Below are positions 22,201 to 29,500 of a DNA stretch of 38,146 nt, one piece after another (within the stretch, counting starts at the first letter, position 1; each line of letters starts with the position of its first letter). The position numbers and the translations under genes are program-made. This DNA is from Candidatus Aminicenantota bacterium (lineage in GTDB: Bacteria; Acidobacteriota; Aminicenantia; UBA2199), in contig CP070627.1 in NCBI GenBank assembly GCA_020355945.1, positions 7,665,738 to 7,703,883 of the forward strand. The letters are read 5' to 3'. The notes beneath the pieces were generated by a model, which saw nothing but the letters and a program-made list of their open reading frames with translations, was not told where the DNA came from and searched no databases.

Positions 22201-23544
22201 GAGTTGGACAACACCGCTTACAATATGTCTATTGTAGTAATACTGGAAGGCAAACTAAAAAGGCAGCAATTTGAAGAAGCATTCAGGAAATTGATAAACA
22301 GGCATGAAAGTCTAAGGACGTGCTTTGTAATGATAGAAGAGGAGCCAATGCAGGAGATACAGGCTGAAGTGGAATTTGAAATTGAATATTATAATTTAGC
22401 CACAGAGGACAAAGATAAAAGAATCACCTCACTTCCTACTACCTACTACTTACTACCTACTATTAAGGATTTTATCCGTCCCTTTGACCTGTCACAGGCA
22501 CCTCTGCTGCGAGTGGGATTAATTAAACTTGAAACGGAAAGACATATTCTAATGGTGGATATGCATCATATTGTTTCCGACGGCACATCAATGAACCTGT
22601 TAACAAAGGATTTTATCACATTTTATTCCGGCCAGGAACTTCCACATTTAAGAATCCAATACAAAGATTACTGTGAATGGCAACACCATCTTTTAACATC
22701 CGGGAAAATAAAAAGCCAGGAAAAATACTGGTTGGACCATTTTTCAGGGGAGGTCCCGGTTCTAAACATGCCCACCGATTACCCACGTCCCTCCATTCAA
22801 CGGTTTGAAGGGGATAGTATCAGTTTTTATTTTGAGAAGGAGTTAAGTGGCCATCTCCATCGATTAATGAAAGAAACCGGTACCACCTTGTACATGATGT
22901 TACTGGCTCTATATAATATTACATTAAGCAAGTATACCGGCCAGGAAGATATCATCATTGGCTCACCCACAGCGGGGAGAAACCATGCGGATTTAGAAAA
23001 TATTATCGGTTTATTAATGGAAACACTGGTCATAAGAAACTACCCGGAAGAGGATAAAACCTTTGAAGAATTCCTGGAAGAAGTAAAGAAGAATGCCTTA
23101 GATGCCTTTGAGAACCAGGCATATCCCTTTGGAGAATTGCTCAAACACGTGTGGGATGAAAGCGATCGCAGCCGGAATCCCCTGTTTGATTCCATGTTAA
23201 TCGTACAGAATATGAATACGGATGCAGGTCCAGGCCGTGAGGAGCCCGGAATAGAGGGATTACGTGTTATTCCATATGAAGGTGCTTCTCACAAGGTATC
23301 AAAGGTTGATTTTACTCTAGAGGCAGAAGAAAAGGAAGATAAAATCTTTTTTATCCTGGAATATTGTACAAAATTATTTAAAAGAGAGACCATGGAACGG
23401 TTGATCTCCTCTTTTAAAGAGATCGTGTTGACCGTGGTCCGTAACAAAACCATCAAATTGGGTGACATTCGGCTGTCTCATGATTTGCTCACAGCAGTGT
23501 CCTCCAGTGCGTATAAAGGGGCTGAAAGTGAATTCGATTTTTAG
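10237..23544 (+). CDS. Giant NRPS A-T-C-A-T-C-A-T-C-FkbH-T-C
   Basis: 4,435 residues. A1 starts at the N-terminus (pocket D-A-R-N-L-S-L-M-A, unassigned). Carrier Ser562. C1 has HHIVSDGVS. A2 (about 1063-1575, pocket D-I-W-E-I-T-A-D-D) has several acidic pocket residues. Carrier Ser1630. C2 has HHIITDGTS. A3 (pocket D-V-T-N-F-A-L-V-Y) is weakly like alanine codes; its A3 motif is SGSAGKPKG. Carrier Ser2740. C3 has PHIISDG, Pro2922 replacing the first His while His2923 is kept. A full FkbH-like region follows (about 3232-3775), then a carrier (GGNSL, Ser3917) and terminal C4 (HHIVSDGTS) ending ESEFDF. The first module takes its C domain from the previous protein. The FkbH module should load glyceryl instead of an amino acid. 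A-domain and C-domain loops contain in-frame DNA repeats (16405-16431, 16787-16826, 17850-17955, 22395-22462). No frameshift was seen. Confidence 0.95.
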   Translation: MMKLPIQHTLFAAFQKHQQNIAIEWGERKITYAELEKKSNRIARQIVKHGIKKGTFIGIYLEDKFEFISVIIGILTAGCVFVPLDPALPIRRIANMIRAADLEVIFLDSHTKKRLFAEDNLEKVVKPFIVDDWFYRAGKFPGEITCDNDLSYNTYDPEDEIYIYYTSGSTGAPRAIVGKNKSLLHFIEWEINQLKIDETFRISQFSSPGFDAFLRDIFVPLHAGAAICIPSSREMIMGSDSLIKWIDRTRITLINTVPGIFRLFNTRTLTGENFRALKYILLSGEKIIPHELKNWYDTFGERIQLINLYGTTETTMAKTFYMIQPPDIHRDRIPVGKAMPGARVIILDENKKTCGDLEPGEIFIRTPFRTLGYYNEPQLNETIFVQNPFNNNHGDIIHKTGDLGRFLPDGNIDLLGRIDHQVKIRGIRVEPGDVENIISKQEKVKEVVIIDRDDKAGEKYLCAYVSAQEGFEIHSLREALSKELPDYMIPSYIMQVDKFPLTTNGKIDKKALPEPEIKAMEKYRAPKNEIEKKLVEIWAKELHLDDSGIGVDTSFFELGGHSLKVMNLIAKIHKEFDAKITMEDAFNANTVEKQAKLIRAAAKEKYLPIMPGEEKNYYPLTSAQKRMYMLQQMDLNNTAYNIHKVLQFSGNIKIARLEKIFQELVDRHESLRTSFELVKEVPVQRIHRRVEFSFEYDLATGNIEGIHHFIRPFALSQPPLLRVGLIKQDEQKYLLMVDMHHIVSDGVSLEILAGDFIRLYNGEELHKLPLQYKDFAEWQNNEKQKNMIKKQETYWLNKFGNELPELKLQADYPKAETQPFAGDKISLEIGEKETQSLRKLAKSNDVTMFMLLLAVYTLLLAKLSGQDDIIIGTAAAGRGHADLEGIIGMFVNTLALRNRLEEQKTFIQFLEEVKNNTIKDFENQDYQFEELVNKVVKNRSPNRNPLFDVTFELVSLQKQSAGIQEVHIADMNREFKSKKSKFDMSFNGTDTGNNIFLTIEYSLKYKKSTIERMAKHYTNLLQKAVFYTESQLKSIDIISEEEKRQILFEFNNTKKEILRDKCYHQLFEEQVTRTPDKLAAIWRHRQITYQALNEKSNQLAWLLREKGIVPGEPAGIFCERSLEMLAAVLGVFKASAAYVPIDVHYPLARIITILDNSEPKILLAKSNSFQGVYEYLKEIGSKTRVKHIVYLDKTDNLETGTYPSENLKPINKPSSLSYIIYTSGTTGKPKGVAIHQLGMLNHMFAKIHDLSITGGDVIAQTASVCFDISVWQLLAGLLKGGYTFIIDRETLLEPGKFLQALKKGKVTILELVPSLISTFLNTVEHKKDKELSHLRWMIPTGEALSVHLVREWYAHYPGIKMVNAYGPTEASDDVTHYIVNDIPHKHQMSVPIGKPLQNMHIYVMDKNLSLCPIGVRGEICVSGIGVGKGYWKDEEKTDKTFIPNPFLDEIGDDDYAVLYKTGDLGYFRDDGNIECLGRMDYQVKIRGYRIELGEIESELLKCEKIKNAVVVDRTDGSEEKYLCAYIVSGETIDVSELKNLLSVNLPDYMIPTYFKQVEKIPLTSNGKVDRKSLPVPETGGGEIGTKYVPPGDNIQESLVKIWLELLPLRQNASSAAIGIDDNFFELGGHSLTATMMAAKIHKELEVNVPLAEIFKTPSIRMLSRYIKGTSGDKFSYISAAEKKDYYRVSPAQKRLYIIQRMNLNSTAYNLPKVVILEGELNKEKSEAILRKLIKRHESLRTSFTLAGDELVQEIHNDVEFRIEYYEACEAQGEESYATIIENFVRPFDLSKPELLRAGLIKIGVDQFILMVDMHHIITDGTSQDILTREFTDLYWGEELVPLHLHLQYKDFSEWQNKILESEKIKKQESYWLKKFESRIPVLDLPTDYPRPLIQRFEGDELSGRIEKEETRVLKKYALEEGATLFMVLLSLTSLLLAKLSGQEDIIIGTPVAGRRHADLEKIIGMFVNTLPLRNYPSPGKTFRQFIKEIKGSTLEALENQEYPFEELVERVTVNRDTGRNPLFDMMFILQNTVFDRDSPQALASAQQQQSLPGDKINKTNNTNKTKTAKFDITLSVSEAGEDLVFSLEYSTTLFKKETIKRFIRYFNRVVSVIAREPGIKLGQIEIISEEERKQVLETFNDTGSWYPKPSTIHQLFAGQVERTPDHIAVLEIHQTHEIKPLKGTRGLAPLPGVRRTPPIRSNMFITYRQLNKKSHQLAYHLIGQGVQPNTIVAIKVERSIEMIVGIFAVLKADAAYLPIEPEYPAERIKYMLQDSNAGILLDMASMVSNVAGREPTPQEVSKPAAQLAYIIYTSGSAGKPKGVMVEHLSVVNVLFTLNKQYPFHESSVYLLKTSFAFDVSVTELFGWFLGKGKLAILEKGGEKDPETILDTIESARITHINFAPSMFNVFTDSLNPENIGKLSHLQFIFLAGEVLLPQSVNQFRTLNSKVKLENLYGPTEATVYASKYSLADWVGKGAIPIGSPLQNMKLYILDKNDNLQPIGVPGELCIAGPGVARGYLNQPGLTAEKFCLRHPGRALFEKSPWQGRPIIPPGPATLRKNFLLMGTRGLAPLLYKTGDRALWLPDGNIEFLGRIDQQVKIRGFRIEPGEIEAKLMEIDGITATAVIDKKDDNGQGYLCAYIVSKKETMTSQLRNILSSKLPGYMIPSYFIHLDQIPLTPNGKVDRKALPIPEPVGPGSAYTAPENKLQERLAEIWSKVIGIEKEKISIDANFFELGGHSLKATIMAARIWKTLNVKVPLAEIFKNPTIRGAAQYINTTAEDKYDPIPFAAKKEYYPLSSAQKRMYILNELEGVSTTYNMPGVMKIEGKLDRYRFQETFRALIKRHETLRTSFTMREGQLVQVINNTSNLDFKIDYLETKEHECQELIGKFIRPFDPGKSPLLRVLLIRLSETKYIFLFDMPHIISDGMSMNILVREFVRLYEGTPLSELRIQYKDYSQWQNRFIESDIFNRQERYWLKTLEGNLPVLRMPLDFKRPNRQTFEGRSLSFALPGELTEKLNRFAGKQNITLNILLLSLYALLISQYSSQTDMIIGSLTAGRNHPDLENIIGMFGNFLPIRITIPTNQTFIEFLNSARETIIKAYENQDYPFEIIIERLNLPVDLSRNPIFDTLLNFHNEADSTAHLEIEGLKFSPYEFENNISTLDFKMDVLLDNNKRLNGSIQYNINLFKEETIKRFIHHFPVLIKNVIENPYQKISKLDLLTEEEKAEFARRRKLRTAPAAKPVKLAVSATFIPDPVKEYIKWWGKQFALEIDTAFAPYNQVFQELLDETGLISANLGVNVLLIRFEDWIRDVHLPDKEICEKLERDFQELVRIFKNKPKTVPYLVGIFPVSMYLSLSPHLIDYLENMYVRWKKIIEETTNAYITDFTSLGELYDIIEVFDAVTDREGHLPFKDEYYAAIGTTIGRKLCGLYNPPFKVIVLDCDNTLWGGICGEDGPTGVRVEDHYRELQVFMLQKYNEGMLLTICSKNNEADVWDVFEKNPRMLLKKKHFVGWKINWKTKSENIKELAQELNLGIDSLIFVDDSPVECSEVMSNCPEVFTLQLPENPAAIPLFLKHVWAFDRLIVTDEDRTRSRMYLTEKKRKESQKQSLSLKDFLSGLEIKVAVNVMKNSHISRVSQLTQRTNQFNLSTIRRNESEIMSLTLNKGTRCWVIEVSDRFGDYGLVGVIITREKPGHCHLFIDTFLLSCRVLGREVEETVLVGLKTYCRQRGLKTLEADFYPTKKNQPFLNFLQNKQNKWIEQQKHEKYTTYTLPVDHIPDSCEFARLYFQKTFKKELPGVQVEGNPTTTSLKYNFFNKHETGTTVLPGPRWQKNIPPRDKRNQLLHQSHYLPIENYTGKMLLDLPVDTVKGKLPVPLNDEEPRDETDNKLMQIWQEILKIEITGIGASFFELGGNSLKAITMVSKIHKEFNVSLHLHHIFNHPFIKQLSDLIKKSEKSVYSSIQPSKPKDHYAMASAQKRLYILQQIELDNTAYNMSIVVILEGKLKRQQFEEAFRKLINRHESLRTCFVMIEEEPMQEIQAEVEFEIEYYNLATEDKDKRITSLPTTYYLLPTIKDFIRPFDLSQAPLLRVGLIKLETERHILMVDMHHIVSDGTSMNLLTKDFITFYSGQELPHLRIQYKDYCEWQHHLLTSGKIKSQEKYWLDHFSGEVPVLNMPTDYPRPSIQRFEGDSISFYFEKELSGHLHRLMKETGTTLYMMLLALYNITLSKYTGQEDIIIGSPTAGRNHADLENIIGLLMETLVIRNYPEEDKTFEEFLEEVKKNALDAFENQAYPFGELLKHVWDESDRSRNPLFDSMLIVQNMNTDAGPGREEPGIEGLRVIPYEGASHKVSKVDFTLEAEEKEDKIFFILEYCTKLFKRETMERLISSFKEIVLTVVRNKTIKLGDIRLSHDLLTAVSSSAYKGAESEFDF
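16405..16431 (+). repeat. In-frame 9-mer array in C domain
   Basis: AACAAAACC, AACAACACC and AACAAAACC in tandem encode an Asn/Thr/Lys-rich loop in the second C domain of the 10237 protein. It lies just before the conserved AKFDI strand. Confidence 0.75.
16787..16806 (+). repeat. Palindromic element copy 1
   Basis: CAAGGGGGCTTGCCCCCTTG, a perfect 8-bp stem with CTTG loop, preceded by GGGAA. It is read in frame as part of GTRGLAPL, in the linker between the start of A3 and its A2 motif in the 10237 protein. Confidence 0.9.
16810..16826 (+). repeat. Second hairpin following palindrome copy 1
   Basis: GGGGTGCGGCGCACCCC, a 7-bp perfect stem with GGC loop, 3 nt after copy 1. It encodes part of GVRRTPP in the same linker. 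Confidence 0.8.
17850..17878 (+). repeat. Two abutting hairpins upstream of palindrome copy 2
   Basis: GCTTTTT/AAAAAGC (17850-17865) runs into GCCCCTG/CAGGGGC (17864-17878). Both lie within an extra segment of about 40 residues before the A7 YKTGD motif of the third A domain. Related A domains have only a short loop there. Confidence 0.7.
17936..17955 (+). repeat. Palindromic element copy 2
   Basis: An identical 20-mer to copy 1, preceded by GGGGA and again read as GTRGLAPL. It ends directly before LYKTGD in the third A domain of the 10237 protein. Confidence 0.9.
19915..21570 (+). other. FkbH-like glyceryltransferase/phosphatase region inside NRPS
   Basis: This is the stretch of the 10237 protein between C3 and the fourth carrier. 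Three parts match FkbH-family proteins in order. First is an N-terminal region with FAPYNQVFQELLD. Second is a HAD-IIIC core with VIVLDCDNTLWGG (Asp3443, Cys3444, Asp3445), TICSKNN and IFVDDSPVE (Asp3544-Asp3545). Third is a GNAT-like tail with DRFGDYGLVG and DTFLLSCRVLGREVEE. Known members (for example OzmB) dephosphorylate 1,3-bisphosphoglycerate and transfer the glyceryl group via Cys to a carrier protein. All the HAD residues look intact, so an active domain that loads the adjoining carrier (Ser3917) is expected. Elsewhere such domains usually sit in separate proteins or PKS loading modules; here it takes the place of an A domain. Confidence 0.88.
22395..22411 (+). repeat. 17-mer shared C-domain loop repeat, copy 1
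   Basis: TTTAGCCACAGAGGACA, identical to 37624-37640. Both encode LATED at the same place in two C domains, after EIEY and before IRPFDLS. Confidence 0.8.
22435..22462 (+). repeat. CCTACTA heptamer array
   Basis: Four heptamers (CCTACTA, CCTACTA, CTTACTA, CCTACTA) in the last C domain of the 10237 protein. They encode PTTYYLLPT in the loop before IRPFDLS. The 28-bp length is not a multiple of three, so flanking bases keep the frame. Confidence 0.8.
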
Positions 23545-23583
23545 GTATTATCACATTTATATGAAAGCTCAGGGGATGACCGG
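23545..23583 (+). promoter_or_regulatory. Short intergenic gap with ribosome binding site
   Basis: A 39-bp gap. AGGGG at 23571-23575 lies 8 nt before ATG 23584. I see no promoter-like spacing or terminator here, so read-through transcription is expected. Confidence 0.5.
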
Positions 23584-26500
23584 ATGAAAATAGACCAAAA
23601 AAATATTGAAAACATCCTGGCATTAACCCCAATGCAAGAGGGGATGCTGTTTCATTATTTAAAAGACCCGGAAAACCACTACTATTTTGAGCAGTTAAGC
23701 CTGCAAGTATCCGGCAGTGTTGATATCCACTGCCTTGAACAAGCCTGGAACCTGGTCATAGAGACCAATGAAATGCTGCGCACCGTGTTCCGCTGGCAAA
23801 AATTAAAAGAGCCGACACAAATTATACTTAAAGCGCACAGGGTTACATTAAGATATTATGAACGAGACGGCAGAGATACCCACCAATGGATTGAAGAGAT
23901 AAAAGCCAGGGACAGGAATGAAACCTTTGATTTACAGCAAGTCCCGTTTCGTGTGACCCTGGGTAAAATCGACACGCAGCGGTATATAATGATTATCAGC
24001 CATCACCACATATTATACGATGGTTGGAGCACCGGGATTGTTTTAACCGAATTCCTGGCAGCTTATAGAGACCTGGTGAATAAAAAATACCCGGTTAAGC
24101 CATTGAAAACAAAATTAGAGGAGTTTATCCGCTGGAAGCAAAACCGGGAAAAAGAAATTGCAGTTAAAAAAGAAAAATTCTGGAACACTCACCTGGCAGG
24201 TTTCGAACCGCCTACGAAATTATCAATAAAACGAACAACTGCTGCGGCCAGCCAGGAAACAGTTTGTTATCAAGTCCGGATTGCCAGGCACCTTAAAGGT
24301 AAGATAGACCGTTACATTAAAAAATATAAGATAACAATGGCAGCGCTGCTGTACAGCGCCTGGGGAATTTTACTGCAAAAATACAATAACACCAATGATG
24401 TGATGTTTGGCTTCACTGTGTCGGGAAGAAATGCCCGGATAAAAGGAATAGAAAATATGGTGGGATTGTTTATCAATACCCTGCCACTGAGAATTCACAC
24501 CCCCACCACTGAGAAGACAGCGGAATTCTTACTCCGGGTGAATCAGATACTGCAGGAGCAAGATGAGTATGAACATACTGCATTGACAGATATAAAAGAA
24601 TACAGCGGCATTGATGGGAATGAAGACATGTTTGATACGCTGGTGGTGGTGGAAAATTATCCCCTGGACACCCGCCTACATGTGGAAAACAGGCCATTGT
24701 CCATCGATTCGTATTCAATGGTGGAACATACGCATTATGATCTAACTGTTGGCATCACACCAACACCCACGGAGATATTGATCAATTTCAGTTTCCCAAA
24801 AGAGTTATTTGATGAGGCACTGATTGAGCAATTGTCTCATCATTATCCCACGGTTATGGAGAATCTTATAAACAACCCGGAGCAGCGGGCCGCAGATATC
24901 GAGATATTGTCACCAGCGGAAAAGAAACAGTTATTAGTTGATTTCAACCGCACCCAGGCAGACTATCCAAAAGAGAAAACCCTGCAGCAATTATTCGAGG
25001 AACAGGTGGACCGCACCCCGGACCGTACAGCCCTTATCGGGCAAATTCCAAAGGGGGTGGCACCCCCGGCCTATAAAAAGGGAACAAGGGGGCTTGCCCC
25101 CTTGTTTGTTCTCATGTCAATCACCTATAAGGAATTAAATCAAAAGTCCAGGCAATTGGCATATTTATTGAAAGAAAAGGGGGTCAAACCCGATACCATC
25201 GTGGGGATTATGGTGGAACGTTCCCTGGAAATGATTATCGGGGTCCTGGGTATTTTAAAAGCCGGGGGTGCCTATTTGCCCATTGACGCGAATTATCCGC
25301 AAGAGCGCATCGATTACATGCTCAAGGACAGCGGCGCCAAAATTCTTTTAACCGGTCAAGAAATCACTGATCTCTATTCGCCGCCGGCGTTTAAAATCCG
25401 CCCGGAGGGCACCTCTAACCACCCCTGTCAGGCTTCAAGCCTGGCATATATCATCTATACCTCCGGTACCACGGGAAATCCCAAAGGTGTGTTGGTGGAA
25501 CATGAAAATGTCGTTCGTCTCCTGTTTAACGACCAATTCCCCTTTGATTTTAATGAGCAGGATGTGTGGACCCTATTCCATTCCTACTGTTTTGATTTTT
25601 CCGTGTGGGAAATGTACGGCGCTTTGTTGTACGGCGGCAAATTAATCATTATTCCTCGAAAGGTAACCCGCGACCCCCACCGATACCTGGAAATCTTAAA
25701 GAAACAGGGTGTCACCGTATTAAACCAGGTACCCTCGGTCTTTTATCATTTGATGGCCGAAGAGATGAAAACCGGGGAAAAAAAATTACGATTGCGATAT
25801 ATTATTTTTGGCGGCGAAGCACTCAACCCGGGAAAATTACAGGAATGGAAAAAAAAGTACCCGGGAACCAGGTTAGTAAATATGTACGGAATCACAGAAA
25901 CCACCGTGCACGTCACCTATAAAGAGATCACCCCTAAAGAGATCGAGGCTGGCCGCAGTAATATCGGGAAACCCATTCCCACCTTAACCGCCTATGTAAT
26001 GGATAAGCATTTAAAACTCTTACCCATGGGGGTGCCCGGGGAAATTTTCGTCGGAGGCAAGGGCCTTTCCAGGGGGTATTTGAACCGGCCACTATTAACC
26101 GCAAATAAGTTTATCCTTAATCCTTATAATCTCTATAGGTCCCATATGTCCCATACGTCCTATATTTCCCATATGTCCTATATTTACAGGACCGGTGACC
26201 TGGCCCGGTGGGTGAATGGAGTAGGGGATATGGAGTACCTGGGCCGCATCGATCACCAGGTGAACATCAGGGGCTTCCGTATTGAAATAGGAGAAATCGA
26301 ATCCCGGTTGATAAAACATGAAAAAATAAAAGAGGCGGTAGTCAACCTTAAAGAAGATAAAAGTGGTGATAAATATCTTTGTGCATATATTGTTCCCCGC
26401 AAACCGGGTAATTTTGAAATCCCTCAATTGAGAAACTATTTGTCCGCTAAATTGCCGGATTATATGGTTCCTGCCTTTTTTGTAGAATTGCCGCAAATCC

Positions 26501-29500
26501 CGCTCACCTCCACGGGAAAAGTGGATAGAAAAGCGCTGCCCCACCCCGCAGTAACCTCATCAATGGTATACACCGCCCCACAGGATCCGGCAGAAGAAAT
26601 CATGGTGGAGACCTGGTCCGATATCCTGCAAATAGAAAAAGAAAATATAAGCACTAATAGTAATTTTTTTGAACTGGGTGGTCATTCGTTAAAAGCCACC
26701 CGGTTAATTACACGAATACACAAGGCTTTTGATGTTGAGATTTCCATTGCCGACATCTTTGCTTACCCCACCCCCGGGGAACTTTGTTCTCAAATACGGA
26801 ACAAGGAAAAACAGGCGCATCAATCTATCGGATTGACCGAAGAAAAAGAGTATTACCCGCTGACATCAGCCCAGGACAGGTTTTACGTGTTCCAGCAGTT
26901 GGAGCCTGGTAATACCAGTTATAATATGCCGGAAATCATGCTCCTCCAGGGTAAGGTTTCCAGGGAAAAATTTGAAAAAGTCTTTAAAAAACTGATCCAA
27001 CGCCATGAAAGTTTACGTACCAGCTTTTTCCTGGTGAAAGGCGAAGCGGTTCAGCGGGTTCATCCGGCTCACCAGGTACCCTTTACCTTGGAATTCCATC
27101 AATCGGGCAGCCGGCAAACAGGAAATTTTTCCCGGCCTTTTGATTTAAGCCGACTGCCGCTGCTGCGCCTGGGACTCCTGGAAACCGAAAAAGAGAAATA
27201 TTTTCTCATGTTTGATATGCATCACATCATCTCGGACGGTGTTTCCATAGGAATTTTTATAAAAGAATTCCTGGCATATTATCAAGGAGAAGAACCAGCG
27301 CCGCTGCGCCTCCGGTACAAAGACTACGTCACCTGGCTGAATCAAAGAAAAAAACAAACCACCAAAAATCAAACCATAAAAACCCCGGGATCCGACCCGG
27401 AACAAGGGGCATTGAATTTACCGTCGGATTACCAGAGGCCAATAAAACCGAATTTTGAAGGAAACACCATCAAATTTGAAATCCCCACCCGAGAAAAAGA
27501 AGCGTTAAAATTATTGTCGTTAAAAGAAAACACTACCCTCTATATGATATTGCTCAGTATCTTCAATGTCCTGCTGGCAAAGCTCAGCGGCCAGGAAAAT
27601 ATCATCGTGGGAAGTCCCATGGCTGGCCGCCAACATCATGACTTGCAGGGATTATTGGGTTTGTTTATCAATACCCTGGTCCTGCAAAATTTCCCCGCCG
27701 GTGAAAAACCGTTTACCGCCTTTTTAAAGGAAGTCAAAGCCAATGCTTTACAAGCCTTTGAAAACCAGGACTATCAATATGAAGAACTGGTAGAGAAAAT
27801 CACCCTGGCCAGGGCCAGCGGTCGGAATCCTTTATTTGACGTGATGTTCGTGCTGCAGAATATGGAAAGGCAGGAAATAGAAATTCCCGGCCTGAAGGCC
27901 ACCCGGGATGTTGGTCAGCGTCGAACCTCGAAATTCGATATGACATTGTACGGTGAAGAAGAAGACAACCTGGTTTTCAGACTGGAATACAGCACCAGCC
28001 TGTTTAAAAAAGAAACCATGCGGCGATTTACCAGGTATTTCCGGAACATTATCACCAACGTTTTACAGGACCCGGCAGCAAAGATATCAAGCATAGAAAT
28101 GATGCCGGAAGATGAGAAAATGAAATTGTTATTTGATTTCAACAATAGAGGCGCGGATTATCCCCGCGATAACACCATCCATCAATTGTTCCAGTCCCGG
28201 GTGGACCAGGTACCGGGAAATATCGCTATTGCCGGCGGCTCATCTATCCAACCGCTGACTTACAGGCAATTGAATGAAAAAGCAAACCGATTAGCCGGCG
28301 TTTTAAGGCAAAGGGGCCTGGGCCCCGATAATATCGCCGCACTGCTGGTGGAACGCTCAACCCAAATGATCATAGGAATACTGGCCGTATTAAAAGCCGG
28401 GGGCGCCTATCTGCCCATAGACCCCGCCAACCCCCGGGAACGGATCGAATATATTTTACAAGACAGCCGCGCCAACCTCTTATTAATCACCAAACAATCG
28501 GCTGAAAAAACAGGAAATTTTAAAGAAACCATTGACCTGGAAGAGGAAATATCCGCTGCAGTCCCCGGGGATAACCCGGGACCCCATTGCTCCCCCTCCC
28601 ACCTGGCCTATATTATCTACACTTCCGGGACCACCGGCAAACCCAAAGGGGTGATGATCCAGCATGGAAACGTTGTCCGGTTGATGTTTAATAACAAGAA
28701 TTTATTTGATTTCACCGCCGAAGATACCTGGACCATGTTTCACTCTTACTGTTTTGATTTTTCCGTATGGGAGATGTACGGGGCCCTGTTGTACGGTGGG
28801 ACATTGGTCATGGTCCCTAAAATGACCGCCAAAAACCCGGCAAAATTCCGGGAAATTCTCAAAGAACATGAAGTGACCGTATTAAATCAAACCCCCTCCG
28901 CCTTTTATCCCCTGGTGGAAGAAGAACTCAAACACCCGGCAAAAGAATTAAAAGTAAGATACGTCATTTTTGGAGGAGAAGCCCTAAGCCCTCTTCAATT
29001 AAAAGGGTGGCAGGAAAAATATCCCCAAACAAAACTGATCAATATGTATGGCATTACAGAAACCACCGTCCATGTTACCTATAAAGAGATAACCGCGGCG
29101 GAAATAGAAACAAATACCAGTAATATCGGCAAGCCCATTCCCACATTATCTACGTTTACCACGGATAAATATTTAAAACCCCAGCCAATAGGCGTGATCG
29201 GGGAATTGTGCGTCGGAGGCGAAGGGCTGGGCAGAGGGTATTTAAACCGGCCTGAATTAACCGCCGCGGTTTTCGTGGAAAATCCCTTTCAACCAGGGGA
29301 ACGGCTGTACCGGTCCGGGGATTTGGTTAGGATATCAACAAACCGGGAAATGGAATACATGGGCAGAAAGGACCAACAGGTAAAAATCAGGGGATTCCGC
29401 ATCGAGTTGGGAGAAATCACCAATCACTTATTGAATCATCCCGGGATAAAAGAAGCAATAATTACAGCAAAGGCAGATAAAACCGGCGATCATTTTCTAT

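Noticed and set aside
26134..26187. CRISPR-like array
   Set aside because: The units are 9 bp with no spacers; it is a coding tandem repeat.
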